Source of the DNA: Coleophoma eucalyptorum
Lineage: Eukaryota > Ascomycota > Leotiomycetes > Helotiales > Dermateaceae
Direction of reading: 5' to 3'
Length of the DNA: 64,000 bases
Assembly: GCA_026120035.1 (NCBI GenBank)
Contig: JALRME010000009.1
Span: 620,001 to 684,000, forward strand
Part shown: positions 34,110-45,301 of the stretch, piece by piece
How positions within the stretch are numbered: the first letter of the stretch is position 1
Layout: each line of letters begins with the position of its first letter
Made by a program: the position numbers and the translations under genes
The notes under the pieces: generated by a model
Seen by the model: the letters and a program-made list of their open reading frames with translations, nothing else
Database searches by the model: none
What the model was told of the DNA's origin: nothing

Positions 34110-34593
34110 GATGGAGGCGTCGAGTAGAACTTGATTGTGGTGAATAAAGATTAAATAAGTGGACCAAGGAACATACAACCGTGAATGACTCCACCGAATA
34201 AGGATGGATATTCAGCGGTGGTGATGCTCGAGAAAAACAAAACGGCTTCTTGACTGTGTCTTGCCCCGTGTCGTATTCACAGCGCGAAGTACAGAGATGT
34301 GCCTTCCTTGTATATCACAACTTCAATAGTGACAGCGGGAAGCAACATGACTCAGAAATCAAGATCGGAAAAATTGCACCGCAAACTTGTGGTGATCATC
34401 TTGAAAGGTTTGGGAGACACGGAATGCCCACTATTGTGCCATGCAGAAACTAGCTGCCAAATCCTTCTGAGACAGTATAGAAATTGAGTCTTCAGAGTCT
34501 GGCCGGGCTGTGTCAAGCTGAAGATGTTGATGTTCTCTGGAAGTAGCTTTGAGATGAGAGGAGTTGTCAAACGCGGGTCGACAGCATTTTGCT
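34110..34593. other. Intergenic left of the transposon
   Basis: These 484 bp form the upstream region of the small Cys-rich gene, ending in the left target-site copy CATTTTGCT (34585-34593). No gene is recognised. Confidence 0.55.
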
Positions 34594-34615
34594 GGGTGCC
34601 AATACGTTGACCCCC
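34594..34615 (+). repeat. Left terminal inverted repeat of the MITE
   Basis: This 22-bp end is the exact reverse complement of 35206-35227. It begins GGGTGCCAATACG and closes in five C. Confidence 0.92.
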
Positions 34616-35205
34616 CGGGGTCAGAAATAGGCTTAGTAAGCACCACCTCGACGGCAACCCACCGCCAGCGCCAGTCCCCCCTTTCTAACGTAGCTATACA
34701 GCGCTAAAGAGCTCAACTGCAAACCTTTGAAGCTATACAATATCTATACATTGTATAATAGATATTCGAATATCTATTTCAGTCTCTCTACGACCTATAG
34801 TATCGTCGCCAGTACCAGCGGAACCAGCGCCGGCGGAACTAGTGCCTGCTGAACAGCTAGTAGAGTAGCTTTCAATACCACTACCCCCTAAGGCCATATA
34901 TACCTCCAAAGAGGGATTATATATATATATATTCAAGTACTAGGATGCCTTTCGTATTGGCAGGTTGTAAAAGATCTATGAAGGTCCTAGGAGCAAGATT
35001 GTTTACAGCTACGATCGTTATGGACCTCTACCACCTGAAGAGCACCTATAGTACTATTTACACCGATGTAAAAGGTAGAAAAGTACTTGAAAAACTAGCT
35101 GTCAATTCTCAATTGTAGCTATTGAATATACAAATACGTAGTGTTCCTCGGACATAGGCTAGGCATAGTATATAGTGGTGCTTACTAAGCATATTTTTCG
35201 ATCCT

Positions 35206-35227
35206 GGGGGTCAACGTATTGGCACCC
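35206..35227 (-). repeat. Right terminal inverted repeat of the MITE
   Basis: This is the reverse complement of the left end, running from GGGGGTCAACG to TTGGCACCC. It is followed directly by the second target-site copy. Confidence 0.92.
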
Positions 35228-35236
35228 CATTTTGCT

Positions 35237-36473
35237 TTGTCGTCTTACATAAACACGTATTAACGAGCAGTAGCCAATCACTAACAACTATCTATCTCGC
35301 ATCAAATACTTGGAAGACTTGTAATATGAAGCAAAAGACAGTAGTACAATGACCTACTAGTTACTGACATAGCTAATAAACCATAATTGATTCAATAAGC
35401 TCTCAGGTTATGTTGAGTTCTAGCTATCTATGAACTTTCGGGCAATGGTGAAGCAAGTCTGCCTATTGAGCGTAACCAGCGAAGTGTTAGGGCGGAAGCT
35501 ATAGAATAAGTTAATGCACTTTTGAATACTATCTCAAAAGCCCATCCTGAGAGTCCTCTACCCTTGCTTCACATTTCAAAGTTATGAAAGGTGCTGCCCA
35601 AGACTGGGCGACTTCGTCGCTTAAATTCTGAAGTTGTGTATACTCGCTTGTCTTTTGTCCAAGCTTACATTGATGTTGGAATGAATGTACTGAGAAAGAG
35701 CAATGAAGTATATGCAATAATAGAAGGGTTGATAGTAAGCCATTACGATTGAGAATTTCTTGATGAGACAAAGAGAGAGATGACACTGTGACATAATCGA
35801 TAGGCATGGCTGATATGTTATCTCATCCAGGAAAAGTTTGGGCTATTCAAGGCAAGTCTATATATTTAAATAAGCTAATCTGGTACAAACAGAACAGGCA
35901 TGCTACGAGGCAGTGTAGTTCAGGTCAAAGCTCTGTTTAAGAGGTGGATGTGGGATAAAATCGACTGGCCACCAAAGGATGTAAGCAGAGTCAACAAAAA
36001 CGCCAACTGCTGAACCTTTTTGCATATTTTATTTTACGACTAAAAATTTCGTGCCTTTTATTCAACCTTTTATTTGAGCCCCCATCGATAGGCTTAACCT
36101 TGCCTTTTTTGTTCTTCTTGGCTCTTCTTGGCTCTTTATCCTTCTTGCTTATCCATTACCACCCCACAAAACTTCGAAGGTAAGCATGACTTCAAGACTC
36201 TCTAGATCGAGCATATAAGAAGCAGAAACAGCCATCATCCTCCATGCCTGCATCACATTTAAAATAAAATTACGACCCCACAGATCAAGGTGCCCTCGAA
36301 CTATCTAAACTAAACCCCCTCCACCTTTATCTTCCCTCCGACCAATCGCGGACTGGATACCTCGATACCGGGATCAAGTCGAACTTCTCTCATCCACAAA
36401 CAAGATACAATGTTAAACAGGCATTATCGCTCTAGAAAATCTACTTTGAAAATTCCTGAAACAACCATGAATC
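35237..36473. other. Gene-free flank between transposon and BTB pseudogene
   Basis: These 1.2 kb contain no frame with family resemblance. Content is AT-rich with scattered stops. The last 300 bp (pyrimidine-rich with CCCC stretches) could be the former promoter of the BTB gene. Confidence 0.5.
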
Positions 36474-37667
36474 ATGTCTCAAGTATGCGTCCCTTTCCCC
36501 TACGCCATTCTTGGGGGTATCATTATTGCTTATCCCTGACGAACAAATAAATTCCCAGATCCATCACGGAGCTGACAAGAAGTAGGAATCTACCCTCATT
36601 AATGTTGACCCATCCGGCGACCTGACGGTCAAAGTTGTCGAATATGACCTTAGAATAACGAGTGAAAATGGCAGCCATCCGATTCTCAAAGAGACTAAGC
36701 TAAAGGTTCGTCTTCAAGTTCTGATCGACAGCTCCAAAGTGTTCAAGGCCATGCTCAAGGGTTCCTTTGCTGAAGCCATGAAGGCCGAAATAATCCTTGA
36801 AGAAGACACAATCGCAAGTATCGAACTCTGGTTTCTGGCTATTCATGAGAGCTTGGAAAAGGTTTCGCTTGACCTTCCAATCAAGGAGATTTGGGAGGCC
36901 ATAGCAGTTGGCCAGAAATACGACCTTGATGCCGGAAAGTTGGAGCCATGGTTTACAAATTACTGCGATTATTGGATAAGACCACGATCAGATTTTATGA
37001 CTTGAGATTATACATATACCCGTGCCAAATCTTTGACAACGCCAAAGCTTTTGCCTATGTTACAAAGAGAATTGCTCATGAATCCTCTTCTCCAGTCAGA
37101 GATTTCAGCCCTACCAGACACGATGATCTTCATGTCGAAGGTCGAGTTCTGCGTAGGTGCATGCTTCGTAACGTATTTTAGAGAACGTGCTAATATTGAA
37201 ATAGAACAGCTTAAAGCCGTCGGAGGCAGCATGAGACGTCAGGTTATTGGAGGCTTCTTCAATCCCTTGCAAGAAATGCCCCGCTGCAAGTACGCGAAGA
37301 GCAAGGACGCTGTCTACTCATACTTGAACGGCATCTTCTCAACCCACATATGGCCACTGGAGGACAACGGTAAGAAATCCAACGAAGAGATCATTGATGG
37401 TCCGGGCATTGTCAACTGGAAATGTGAGCTTCAAGCAGGTGCATGCAAAGACTGCTCAGATAGGCTGAATGGACTTATATCGCACCGCTTCGTAACAAGA
37501 TTCATGGCTATTGGGATGGACTTTGCCTTGACTGCGTGAATGCTACCAGGCCAAAGACTGGGAATATAGACAGAGACTTTTGGTTACACAACGAACTGCA
37601 TGAGTGGGATTCAAGATGCCGTATTTCTCACGACCGCAACTCTTGGTACTTCAGAGGTTATATCTAG
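36474..37667 (+). pseudogene. Degenerate BTB/POZ-domain gene
   Basis: The remnant starts MSQ, then an apparent intron (36483-36558), then IHHGADKK and an in-frame TAG at 36583-36585. After it the frame reads ESTLINVDPSGDLTVKVVEY, KLKVRLQVLIDSSKVFKAMLKGSF and VSLDLPIKEIWEAIAVGQKYDLD, as in fungal BTB/POZ proteins. The frame then shifts near 36975 (LYIYPCQIFDNAKAFAYVTKRI), again between about 37150 and 37210 (KAVGGSMRRQVIGGFFNPL) and again near 37505 (GYWDGLCLDC). It ends at TAG 37665-37667. One stop and three frameshifts make it a pseudogene. BTB proteins of this sort are expanded in Sclerotiniaceae-like fungi as I recall; their function is mostly unknown. Confidence 0.72.
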
Positions 37668-38558
37668 CTACCTATGTGAGCAAACCCTGAGGAGACGTCA
37701 GAGCTCCCCTTAGGAAATTATTCCGTTACGTGCTTCCAAGGAAGGAGGTAGACTCTCCCCAAGCCTGCCATTTAGTCCCGGCTCCTCGTTCTTGGCTTGC
37801 ACTATCAGAAAGTGGACTTTGAACTCAAAGACTGAACAGTTAAGTTGAGTCAAAGGAAGATGGACGTGGCTGAAATCACATATTTGAATAAGGGCAAATG
37901 AAGCATTCAGCACATGAAGAATCGACATAGCTTTCATTCTGTATGTAGGGCAAGCGCTATACAGCCATCAGCCCCCACTCTCAAGAAGAATACTCTATTC
38001 AATAAGGCAAACAAAGAGACCAATGCAGCCTTCATTACACACAAAGCCTCAAAATGGGTTGGGAAGCTTTTGGAACAACATTGAAGCCATTGCTGTGAAA
38101 TTGTGAGTCTTGAGAAACCCAAATAAATACAATGTCATACCGCAGTTCACTGATTTCAACGCTCTCAAGATCGCCATAGGCTTGTCAGCTTGGTCTGGGT
38201 ATAATCATTTTTCTGTCACTGCCTACTGCTGATCTCTACGACGCCAATCAGAGCATCAATCTATTTTCTAGCAGCATGCCACTTTTAGATGTCTCTAGGT
38301 TGTCTGCTAGCAACATGCACTCTGAAGAATTGTACCTGTTAAGTAGTACAATAACTGCCCCGTTCTCAGCCATTATCGCCTGATAACATCGATCAAAGCG
38401 ATCCTTCGAAAAATGTCTCTTTGATTCGTAATAAAGACATAAGCTTTCCATATTCGCTTAACACGCTTGAACTCCTCGCACCATGCATGCTGCTTGACAT
38501 TATCCCATATATAGTGTATTCATACAGTCTCCATCTAACCCAGTCAACCTTAGTCAGA
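37668..38558. other. Intergenic, CTK1 3' side
   Basis: This 0.9 kb lies between the BTB pseudogene and the CTK1 stop codon. Short frames only; none recognised. Confidence 0.55.
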
Positions 38559-41500
38559 TCAAGCACCCATGTCCATGTCGGAAATAGAAATGCTGGGAGC
38601 ATCTATGTGAAGCCTCTTTGGTTCTGGCTCAACTACCTCGCTACTTCCTGGCAACGGCCTCTTGTCCTTCTCTGGTTGATCCTTGGCAGCCGCAGCCTTT
38701 TGCGCCTGTCTCCTAGCTTCTTTGTCCTTTCGCTCGTTTTCTTTCCGCAGAGCTTTAGACTCGAATTCGTGCCAATCACCTTCTAGTAATGATAATCTAA
38801 CATGTGTTAGTAGCCAAACAAAATTTCCTCTTCAGCGCAGTTACTTACTCTGATGCCTGCTTAGGAGCAGGTTGCTCCGTTGCAAAATAAGGATGCTCAA
38901 GAACATCGGAGGCTGAAGGGCGCTTGTCCGGATCATATTGAAACATTGCCGAGAGAAGTTCAAATGCTGCAGGAGTGACCCTCTCCCTGTACTTCTCAGC
39001 GAAACAGTTAGCGCGCCGAAAGTTGGGTCGTAGTAGTTGAAACCATTGCATGTCAACTAATCCAGGCCATTCTTGTTTGTTGGGGGTTCCAAGGATAGCG
39101 TAGAGTTTCTCTAGCTGATTTGCTTCACTGCCGTCACCGGGGAAGATAGCATGTCGAGTGAATATCTCAACCAGAACACACGCTGCACTCCAAATATCGA
39201 CGGCCGGGCCATACTGGGTCTCTCCAAATAGAAGTTCTGGCGGACGATACCAAATAGTAATAACACGATTGGTATAGTCAAGTTTCTTTCTCTTCTCGTA
39301 GAATCGAGCCAGTCCGAAATCCGCAAGTTTTAGCTGTCCGGTGTTACTAACAAGGATATTGGCGGCTTTAATATCACGATGAAGCACGCCGCGTTTGTGA
39401 AGGTATTCCAAGCCGACAAAAAGCTGCTTTGCCAAATGCTTCTTGTGCGACGGTTCGAGCTTGAATGTCGGATGATTGAGAAGTCCAGTTAGATCGTGTG
39501 CTGCATATTCGAAGACCATAAAGCAATCGTTGCTTTCAACCATAGTCTCCTTCAAGGTCACCACATTCTCGTGCTTGAGAGACTGCAGCAACTTAATCTC
39601 TCGCACAGCGGTGACTGGAAATCCATCTCGTTCTCCTTCCATTCGAATCTTCTTCAGTGCAACCAATTCTTTTGTGTATACGTGCACAGCCTTGTATACT
39701 TTGCCATAAGTACCTGAGCCCACCACTGACTCATTGCCCATCTTTCGATAGTAGACAGAAGTTGACTTTTTAAAATCCTCGGATAGCTGTGGTCTTACTT
39801 TCTCACGCTTCATGGTCTTTTTGACTTTTCGCGCAACTTGGGGTGCCGGCTCGCGGAAATCTTGCCGCCTGGCAGAAGCTGGCTCAGTAGGTACATGTCC
39901 GCGGAATGCAGCAGGACCTCGAGGTCTTTCTGGGCTGGTCTGATTGGTCTGACTGGTCTGTACAATAGGTCGTGCGGGCCCTGCACTCAGCTTCGAGGAG
40001 ATTTCAGGTTTGGGCGGGGTTGGAGCTGCTTTTGACGAAGCCTTGAAGGCAAAGCTGAATTTGTTTGGAGTCTGCTGGCTTTGGGGTCCTGTTGGGATTG
40101 GTCTGCTCGGCGGTGGCATCTTCTCCTCATCATTTTTCTTGCTCGTATCTTCCACTTGATGGATTTTCGATGGTCTGAAAAGATCATCGCCATCATCGAC
40201 ATCAGCTGGCACTGGTGGTGGCACATGTTGAGGTGTAGTTGGATTTGACTGTTGCTGCAGGTACGGCTGCTGGGGAGATGAATGCTGGGGGGTGACATTG
40301 CCAGAATGCTGACCTCGGCCAGCACCTTGATTGCCACCAGCATTCCACTGCAAATTTCCATAATGATGTCCACCTCGTCCGCGATGATCCCCACGTCCGC
40401 CACGAGAATTGTAATGATTACCCCGAAATCCTCGTTGATTGCCACGAAAGTTTTGTTGTGGATAAGGCTGATGATGCATTGGCCCAGTGGGAGGGGCTTG
40501 ATAAGGAGGAGATTGAGCTTGATTATTATAGTAATGATTTTGTGGTCCGGCGGGTGGTGAGAAGCCAGCTTGTTGGTAATTTGGAGGGTATTGCCTGAAC
40601 ATCTTGGTTAGCATATCAATCATTTTGATTCAAGTTGAGAAGTTATTTACGAATGAGGAGAATATTGCTGTTGCGGCTGTTGGTTGCCCCAACTGCCTGA
40701 ATATGGGGATTGGCCTTGAGGAGAGCCATGGTGAGAGTTCGGTGTCATGTGTTGAGGAGACTGTGAGTATCGTGGATCACTTTGGGAACCCTGGTTATAT
40801 TGTGGTTTTAAGGGAAAAGCTGCTTGCATCGGATTTGCGTTGTAGCCTTGCTGACCACCATAATAGCCTCTCCCTGACATCTTAACCTCGATACTGTTAG
40901 CACCGGAAGCTGCTGGTGGTGCTCTGCCTCCAGATGACCTTGGACGTTTTGATCCAGATCGATAATCCTCTCTTGGCGGAGGTCTGCTTGACTTCTCGGG
41001 TCTCGGTGAATGGCCTCTAGGAGGAACACGCGGGCCTCTGGATTCTCGTGGTGAGGAGTGTCGTGATCGATCAGAAGGACCAAAACGTTCTGCGCGTTCC
41101 GGGCGGTCCACAGGAGAGCGACTTCTCTGTCTGTATCTCTCTCGTTTTCCTGGCTTTCCTCTAGAGCCACCGAATGGTGATGTATCTCGTCTCCTCGGCG
41201 CTCTTTCTGGACTTCGTTGCTGGGATGGATCTCTAATCCGTGAGCTGAGTTCCGCCTCAATTCCAGTAATGGAATTTCGTCGTGATGGATGAACGTAATC
41301 GGGCCCAGCAGAGGGTGATCGTCCTCGGGGTTCAGATTTTTTGAGCCCCTCGTCCGCCTTTGACTTCGTCTCTACGCGTATCTCTGAGCTGTCAGATTCC
41401 TGAGCACGCCTTTTTGGAGGGGGAGAAGTCGCCCGTGCTCTGCGATCGTGCTTTGATGTTGAATATTCTTTCTCGGGTCGAGAAGGACTGCGGAACGAGC

Positions 41501-41963
41501 TATGTCTGGACTTCCGGTGATGACTGCGACTGGGAGAGATACTCCGGCTCCTACGACGCTTACTCGATGATGGCGAGTGGTGCGAACTTCGTTTTGGCTT
41601 GTCAGAGCCTCGTGGTTCAAGCAGTTCCCTTCCTCTGTTTCGCTCGCGTACCTCCTCGCGTTCTCTTGACTGCCTCAATGGTGATCGCGATGATCTCCGT
41701 CTACGCTCTTGGCTCCGGTCGTGAGAACGGTCGTGGTGTGAAATAGGTCTCGACTTGGAACTCCGGTCGTGAGGCTTGTCGTCTTCCAGGCGACGTGGTC
41801 CAGGTGATCGCGATCTCCTGGAGTGATTTGCCCCCCGATCAAAACGACCTCTTTCGCGTTCACGTTCTCTGCGATCTTCGCCGTGGCTCCAGCTGGATTT
41901 CATGGCGACATATCGCGTCGGTCGAAGAACTTGAGGTGATGCTGCTGGTGGAGGGCGACGCAT
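38559..41963 (-). CDS. CTK1: CTD kinase catalytic subunit CTK1 (CDK12/13-like)
   Basis: Minus-strand exons are 41963-40651, 40594-38849 and 38796-38559, giving 1098 residues. CTK1 with its cyclin phosphorylates Ser2 of the RNA polymerase II C-terminal repeats during elongation. The first 350 residues are rich in RS/RE/RD, as in CDK12/13. A Q/P/G- and RGG-rich section follows. The kinase domain spans about 720-1020: GSGTYGKVYKA, the PSTAIRE-equivalent PVTAVREIKLL, HRDIKAANIL near 838, DFGLARFY near 863, and WYRPPELLFGE. The last exon gives SLLEGDWHEFESKALRKE, typical of fungal CTK1, and fixes the acceptor at 38797-38798. The start ATG 41963 (MRRPPPAASP) is the first in frame; 26 open codons precede it without an ATG. 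Confidence 0.92.
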
Positions 41964-43873
41964 TGTGAAGCTACATGCGATGGAGAAACTCAAGTGGTTG
42001 TGCTGTTTGAGTTTAGCGCTGCCGAGATTGTTCCGGTCCAAATGATGCCTGTTGAGGTTCGAGGTTCAGAAGAACGTGAGGATGCGTACAGTTAGAAACA
42101 GGAATCAGTTTCTGAAGTTGATTCCGGTTTCTGAGATTTCTGCTGACAGAAATCTGCGCAGAAGAAAGGTAAGAGATATTGTTTGTGGTTGTGGTTCGTT
42201 CACTGCGGCGGAAAGCGTGAGGCCTCGATAGCTGAGCCAGACGTTTCTAACACCACAGCCAAAATTGCCCCTCCGAGTTTAGTCAAGTCACACAAGCAGT
42301 TCACGATATCTACGATGCGCAAGAAAATTAACATCAGCATGCCAGCAAATGGATATCCCGCTTCTTCCCGGTCAGCAGTCGAGATCGCGTCAACCAAGTT
42401 TAAGGCTTTCAGCTTTCCTCCCCTCTCCCTTCTGGACAGTCCAAGCGATGTTCTTGGTGACCACTCAAACCCATGAACAGAGGAACATGAGTAGGTTCTT
42501 TTCGTAGATTGCGGTGATGATGGCGCAAATATAACGTAGGGCGTTTAGGCAAAGTAAGTTGCCCACAAAAAGGCAGCTGCGGAAAACATAGGAATTCCCA
42601 AAACCTTGCTCCAGCTTCGGCCAGCACTTGGTTTGGTACTTGTAATAGTAAAATCCTTTTGTCCTCGGGCTCTGTGATTCATTTCTTCCAACTAGATTAG
42701 ACAACAGGGGTTGTTGGTAGTTGTCCCAACTCGCGGATCGCGAACAGTGACGGGCAAGTGTCTTATAATATATAGACAATAGTGAGATTCGTTACATGCT
42801 AGATGGCGGCGTTGACATCTTGCAGAAACAAGAAAGCGTTAAGTAGGACAGCACGCTAAGAATGGCACGTATGGCAGGTTCATACCTGCGCGTCCAATAT
42901 TACTGCAAAGCCGTGAGTGCAAAGCCGCGAGGAGTCGATGGTGTGAGGTTGCCTCGTCTCTAGGCTACACACACATGGAGCGGAGAATGCAACATCACTT
43001 CTGGCATTCAGAGCCTGCAATAACACTAGCACTTTCCCGTGTAGACTCCATAAACCGTGTGCGCCGAGTATATTTCCACGTCAGCGCGCTTGGTATGGAT
43101 GACATGAAGGAATTCTCGCAGACATGGTGGATCCGTGAAGTTGTTCTGTCCTTGCCTTCTCTAGCTTAGCAATTCTGAATGTTGTCCAACAGGTACAAGC
43201 TCAAAACACTGATGGTCGATGTAAAGCGTTATTGCGGATACAGTTGTTGGCGACATCAGAATGTGCCTCAACAAAGGACTTTTATCGAGGTCGCATCTGA
43301 AATGTTGGCAGTTTACGTGCAAAGGTTCCCATATTCGAGGGTCTGGTGTACAAAGTCTATGTTAGTACCGTCCTGTTGTCAAGTTCTTGTATTGTGATCA
43401 AGTGCTCTGCGAATTCATGCAGGAAGGATGAAGCAATGAAGCTCGATGTCCGATGTGTTCAAATCTTGGCGTTCTGAAAAGTACGCCGACAGATTTAGCT
43501 TGGTCACGTGGAAATTTTCCAATATCTCCTCCATCTACCATGCCATAATTCATCACATCTAAATGACAACGATCTTGAGGTGCAACATGACCGAGGTCTA
43601 TCAGAAACCGATCCTTTAATTGTTTATTTCTCTGTAACAGGTTTTCATTGGCTTAAGAAATCGACCTCTGCAGAAACTAAGTACAACTACAACGCATCTA
43701 TCGGCGACTCCAATCTATACGGTAATTTTTCCTTCCCAGCAACCACAAAGTATAAGTCGTTGTTACTTAATCAGCGATGAAATTAATTCTAATGAGATAT
43801 TCTTCGGCCATAAAGACCTTCTGCAGTATGCCATCTGCCAGAGTTCGTCCGGACCTTCCCACATTTTCCTGGG
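41964..43873. other. 1.9-kb intergenic region
   Basis: It holds the CTK1 upstream region and the 3' flank of the F-box-like gene. Several open frames under 100 codons lack any family resemblance. A hairpin resembling a tRNA T-arm at 42874-42889 has no tRNA around it. Confidence 0.5.
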
Positions 43874-45301
43874 TTAGAAGAGCTCGAGGCCGTCTGGTGA
43901 CTCGTCAATTGCCTTACGTGGATCCTCATTGTCACTCATGTACATTTCATCTTCTGTAGGTGGTGTATTTTCTCCTGTGACGACATCGATATATCCGTAA
44001 AGCATCATATACATGATCCAATCTTTAAACCTGAGTCGTCGTCGTGTCGCTTCCCTAGGAACTAGCTCGTCTAGTCTCATCAAGTGACCGCGGCCCTTAC
44101 CCCAACCTTCAAGGTGACCAAGACCAATCTCAGCTGGAGGTATATCCCATATTGACATGAATCGATGCTCAGGTCTGACTTTGTAAGAGTAACGGATAAA
44201 GGCCTTGATAACTTCGACGCGGGAGAGGAATATCTCGCGCATAAGGACTTGGCGGAGCGTAGTGAGTCCTTTCTGCCCTAGCAGGAGCTTCCGCATGCTC
44301 TCACTACCTTGTCCTTCGAACGGATCGTTGAATCTCATATCGAGTTTAACAATGAAAAGTTGCAAGTTGAATAGATCTTTGTCCGTCATGAATTTTTCAT
44401 TGTGCATCAACTGGACACGCCTATTAGTTGTGGAAATATCCATCACAAGCCAAGCTTTCTTAAGAGCCTTGCTTGTTTCTGGAGGGACTCTGTGCCCTTC
44501 ACGAGCCAAACAAGCCAGAATATCTCGAACTACCTTGTCGCGGTGAATGACCATCTGAAGCCACTTCAAACCTGGGACCCTTCGAATAGCAGATGTTGCA
44601 TCAGTGTTATTGATTTCACGTCTCATGGGATCCGGGATTGTCAAAGGCTCATAGAATCGAAAGTTGAATATTTTGGCTGACTCCGGTGCCTGCTCTAGAG
44701 CGCAGTTCTTCAAGACGTGTGTGAAATAACTATTGACGATGATGTGGAAGTCTCTAGAGACACGGTAAAGAGTAAGTAGCTCTCTGACCTTGAGGTGCTT
44801 TGCTAATTCCATAATAAGCTCTGGGTAATTAGAAAGTGATTCGATGAAGTCGTGCTGTCGACAGTGATGAGATGGATTGACTTCAGTAAACCTGGTGTTG
44901 TTTTCTGGGACCATGAATCTTTCACTCTCTGCAGCATCTAGTTCCTCATCTGTAACACAGATCCCCAAAGCTCTGATAGCTTCGTCGGAGATAGATTCAC
45001 GTTCTTTTCTCGTAATATCAAGGTCAGCCAGTTGCTTGACCGCCATATTCTTTTCTTCACCATCTCTTTTTAGAGCGCATTGTTGGTCTTTGAGCTCGAG
45101 ATCTTGCATTCTATTTGCAATTGAACGTGCAACAAGTGGGTCGGACGCTTGGGATATGCCACATTCATCGGTGATAGACGTTGTTGTCAGTTCTCGAATT
45201 GAAGAACTTGGGGCGAAGGTTGATGCTGTTCTTGAAGCTGCATCGGGTTTGTTGGGCGCCGCGAGCGAATTTGCTGATATATTCTTATTAGGTGATTGCA
45301 T
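43874..45301 (-). CDS. F-box-like fungal protein of unknown function
   Basis: A single exon of 475 residues. Residues 1-100 are Ser/Thr- and charge-rich. At about 155-200 the sequence YPELIMELAKHLKVRELLTLYRVSRDFHIIVNSYFTH follows the F-box pattern (LPxELxxxIxxxLxxxxLxxxxxVSKxFxxxxxS). F-boxes recruit Skp1 and so link a target to SCF ubiquitin ligase, but this copy is divergent. The rest (WLVMDISTTNRRVQLMHNEKF, DLFNLQLFIVKLDMRFNDPFEGQG, LGHLEGWGKGRGHLMRLDELVP) looks well-ordered and conserved, but I recognise no named domain. The acidic tail is NTPPTEDEMYMSDNEDP. Neighbours give no hint. Confidence 0.65.
   Translation of the reverse strand: MQSPNKNISANSLAAPNKPDAASRTASTFAPSSSIRELTTTSITDECGISQASDPLVARSIANRMQDLELKDQQCALKRDGEEKNMAVKQLADLDITRKERESISDEAIRALGICVTDEELDAAESERFMVPENNTRFTEVNPSHHCRQHDFIESLSNYPELIMELAKHLKVRELLTLYRVSRDFHIIVNSYFTHVLKNCALEQAPESAKIFNFRFYEPLTIPDPMRREINNTDATSAIRRVPGLKWLQMVIHRDKVVRDILACLAREGHRVPPETSKALKKAWLVMDISTTNRRVQLMHNEKFMTDKDLFNLQLFIVKLDMRFNDPFEGQGSESMRKLLLGQKGLTTLRQVLMREIFLSRVEVIKAFIRYSYKVRPEHRFMSIWDIPPAEIGLGHLEGWGKGRGHLMRLDELVPREATRRRLRFKDWIMYMMLYGYIDVVTGENTPPTEDEMYMSDNEDPRKAIDESPDGLELF

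Larger units (their letters stand above)
34594..35227. mobile_element. 634-bp non-autonomous DNA transposon (MITE-like)
   Basis: Perfect 22-bp terminal inverted repeats occupy 34594-34615 and 35206-35227; the outer end reads GGGTGCCAATACG. The element is flanked by identical 9-bp direct repeats CATTTTGCT at 34585-34593 and 35228-35236, the expected target-site duplication. The interior encodes no transposase. It contains an 18-bp perfect palindrome at 34759-34776 (TAGATATTCGAATATCTA) and a TA microsatellite near 34918-34930. A 9-bp duplication is most typical of Mutator-like elements, so a MULE-derived MITE is the best guess. hAT elements make 8-bp duplications. Perfect ends and duplication imply a fairly recent insertion. 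Confidence 0.88.

Noticed and set aside
36739..37005. 88-codon frame as a small stand-alone BTB gene
   Set aside because: It is the middle piece of the longer degenerate BTB gene; similarity extends upstream through a stop and downstream in other frames.
41360..41746. 128-codon plus-strand frame
   Set aside because: Lies wholly antisense to the RS-rich exon of CTK1; the biased codons of the real gene keep this frame open.
42874..42889. GCAGGTTCATACCTGC hairpin, resembling a tRNA T-arm
   Set aside because: Loop size is wrong, and there is no acceptor stem, D-arm or anticodon arm at the expected distances.
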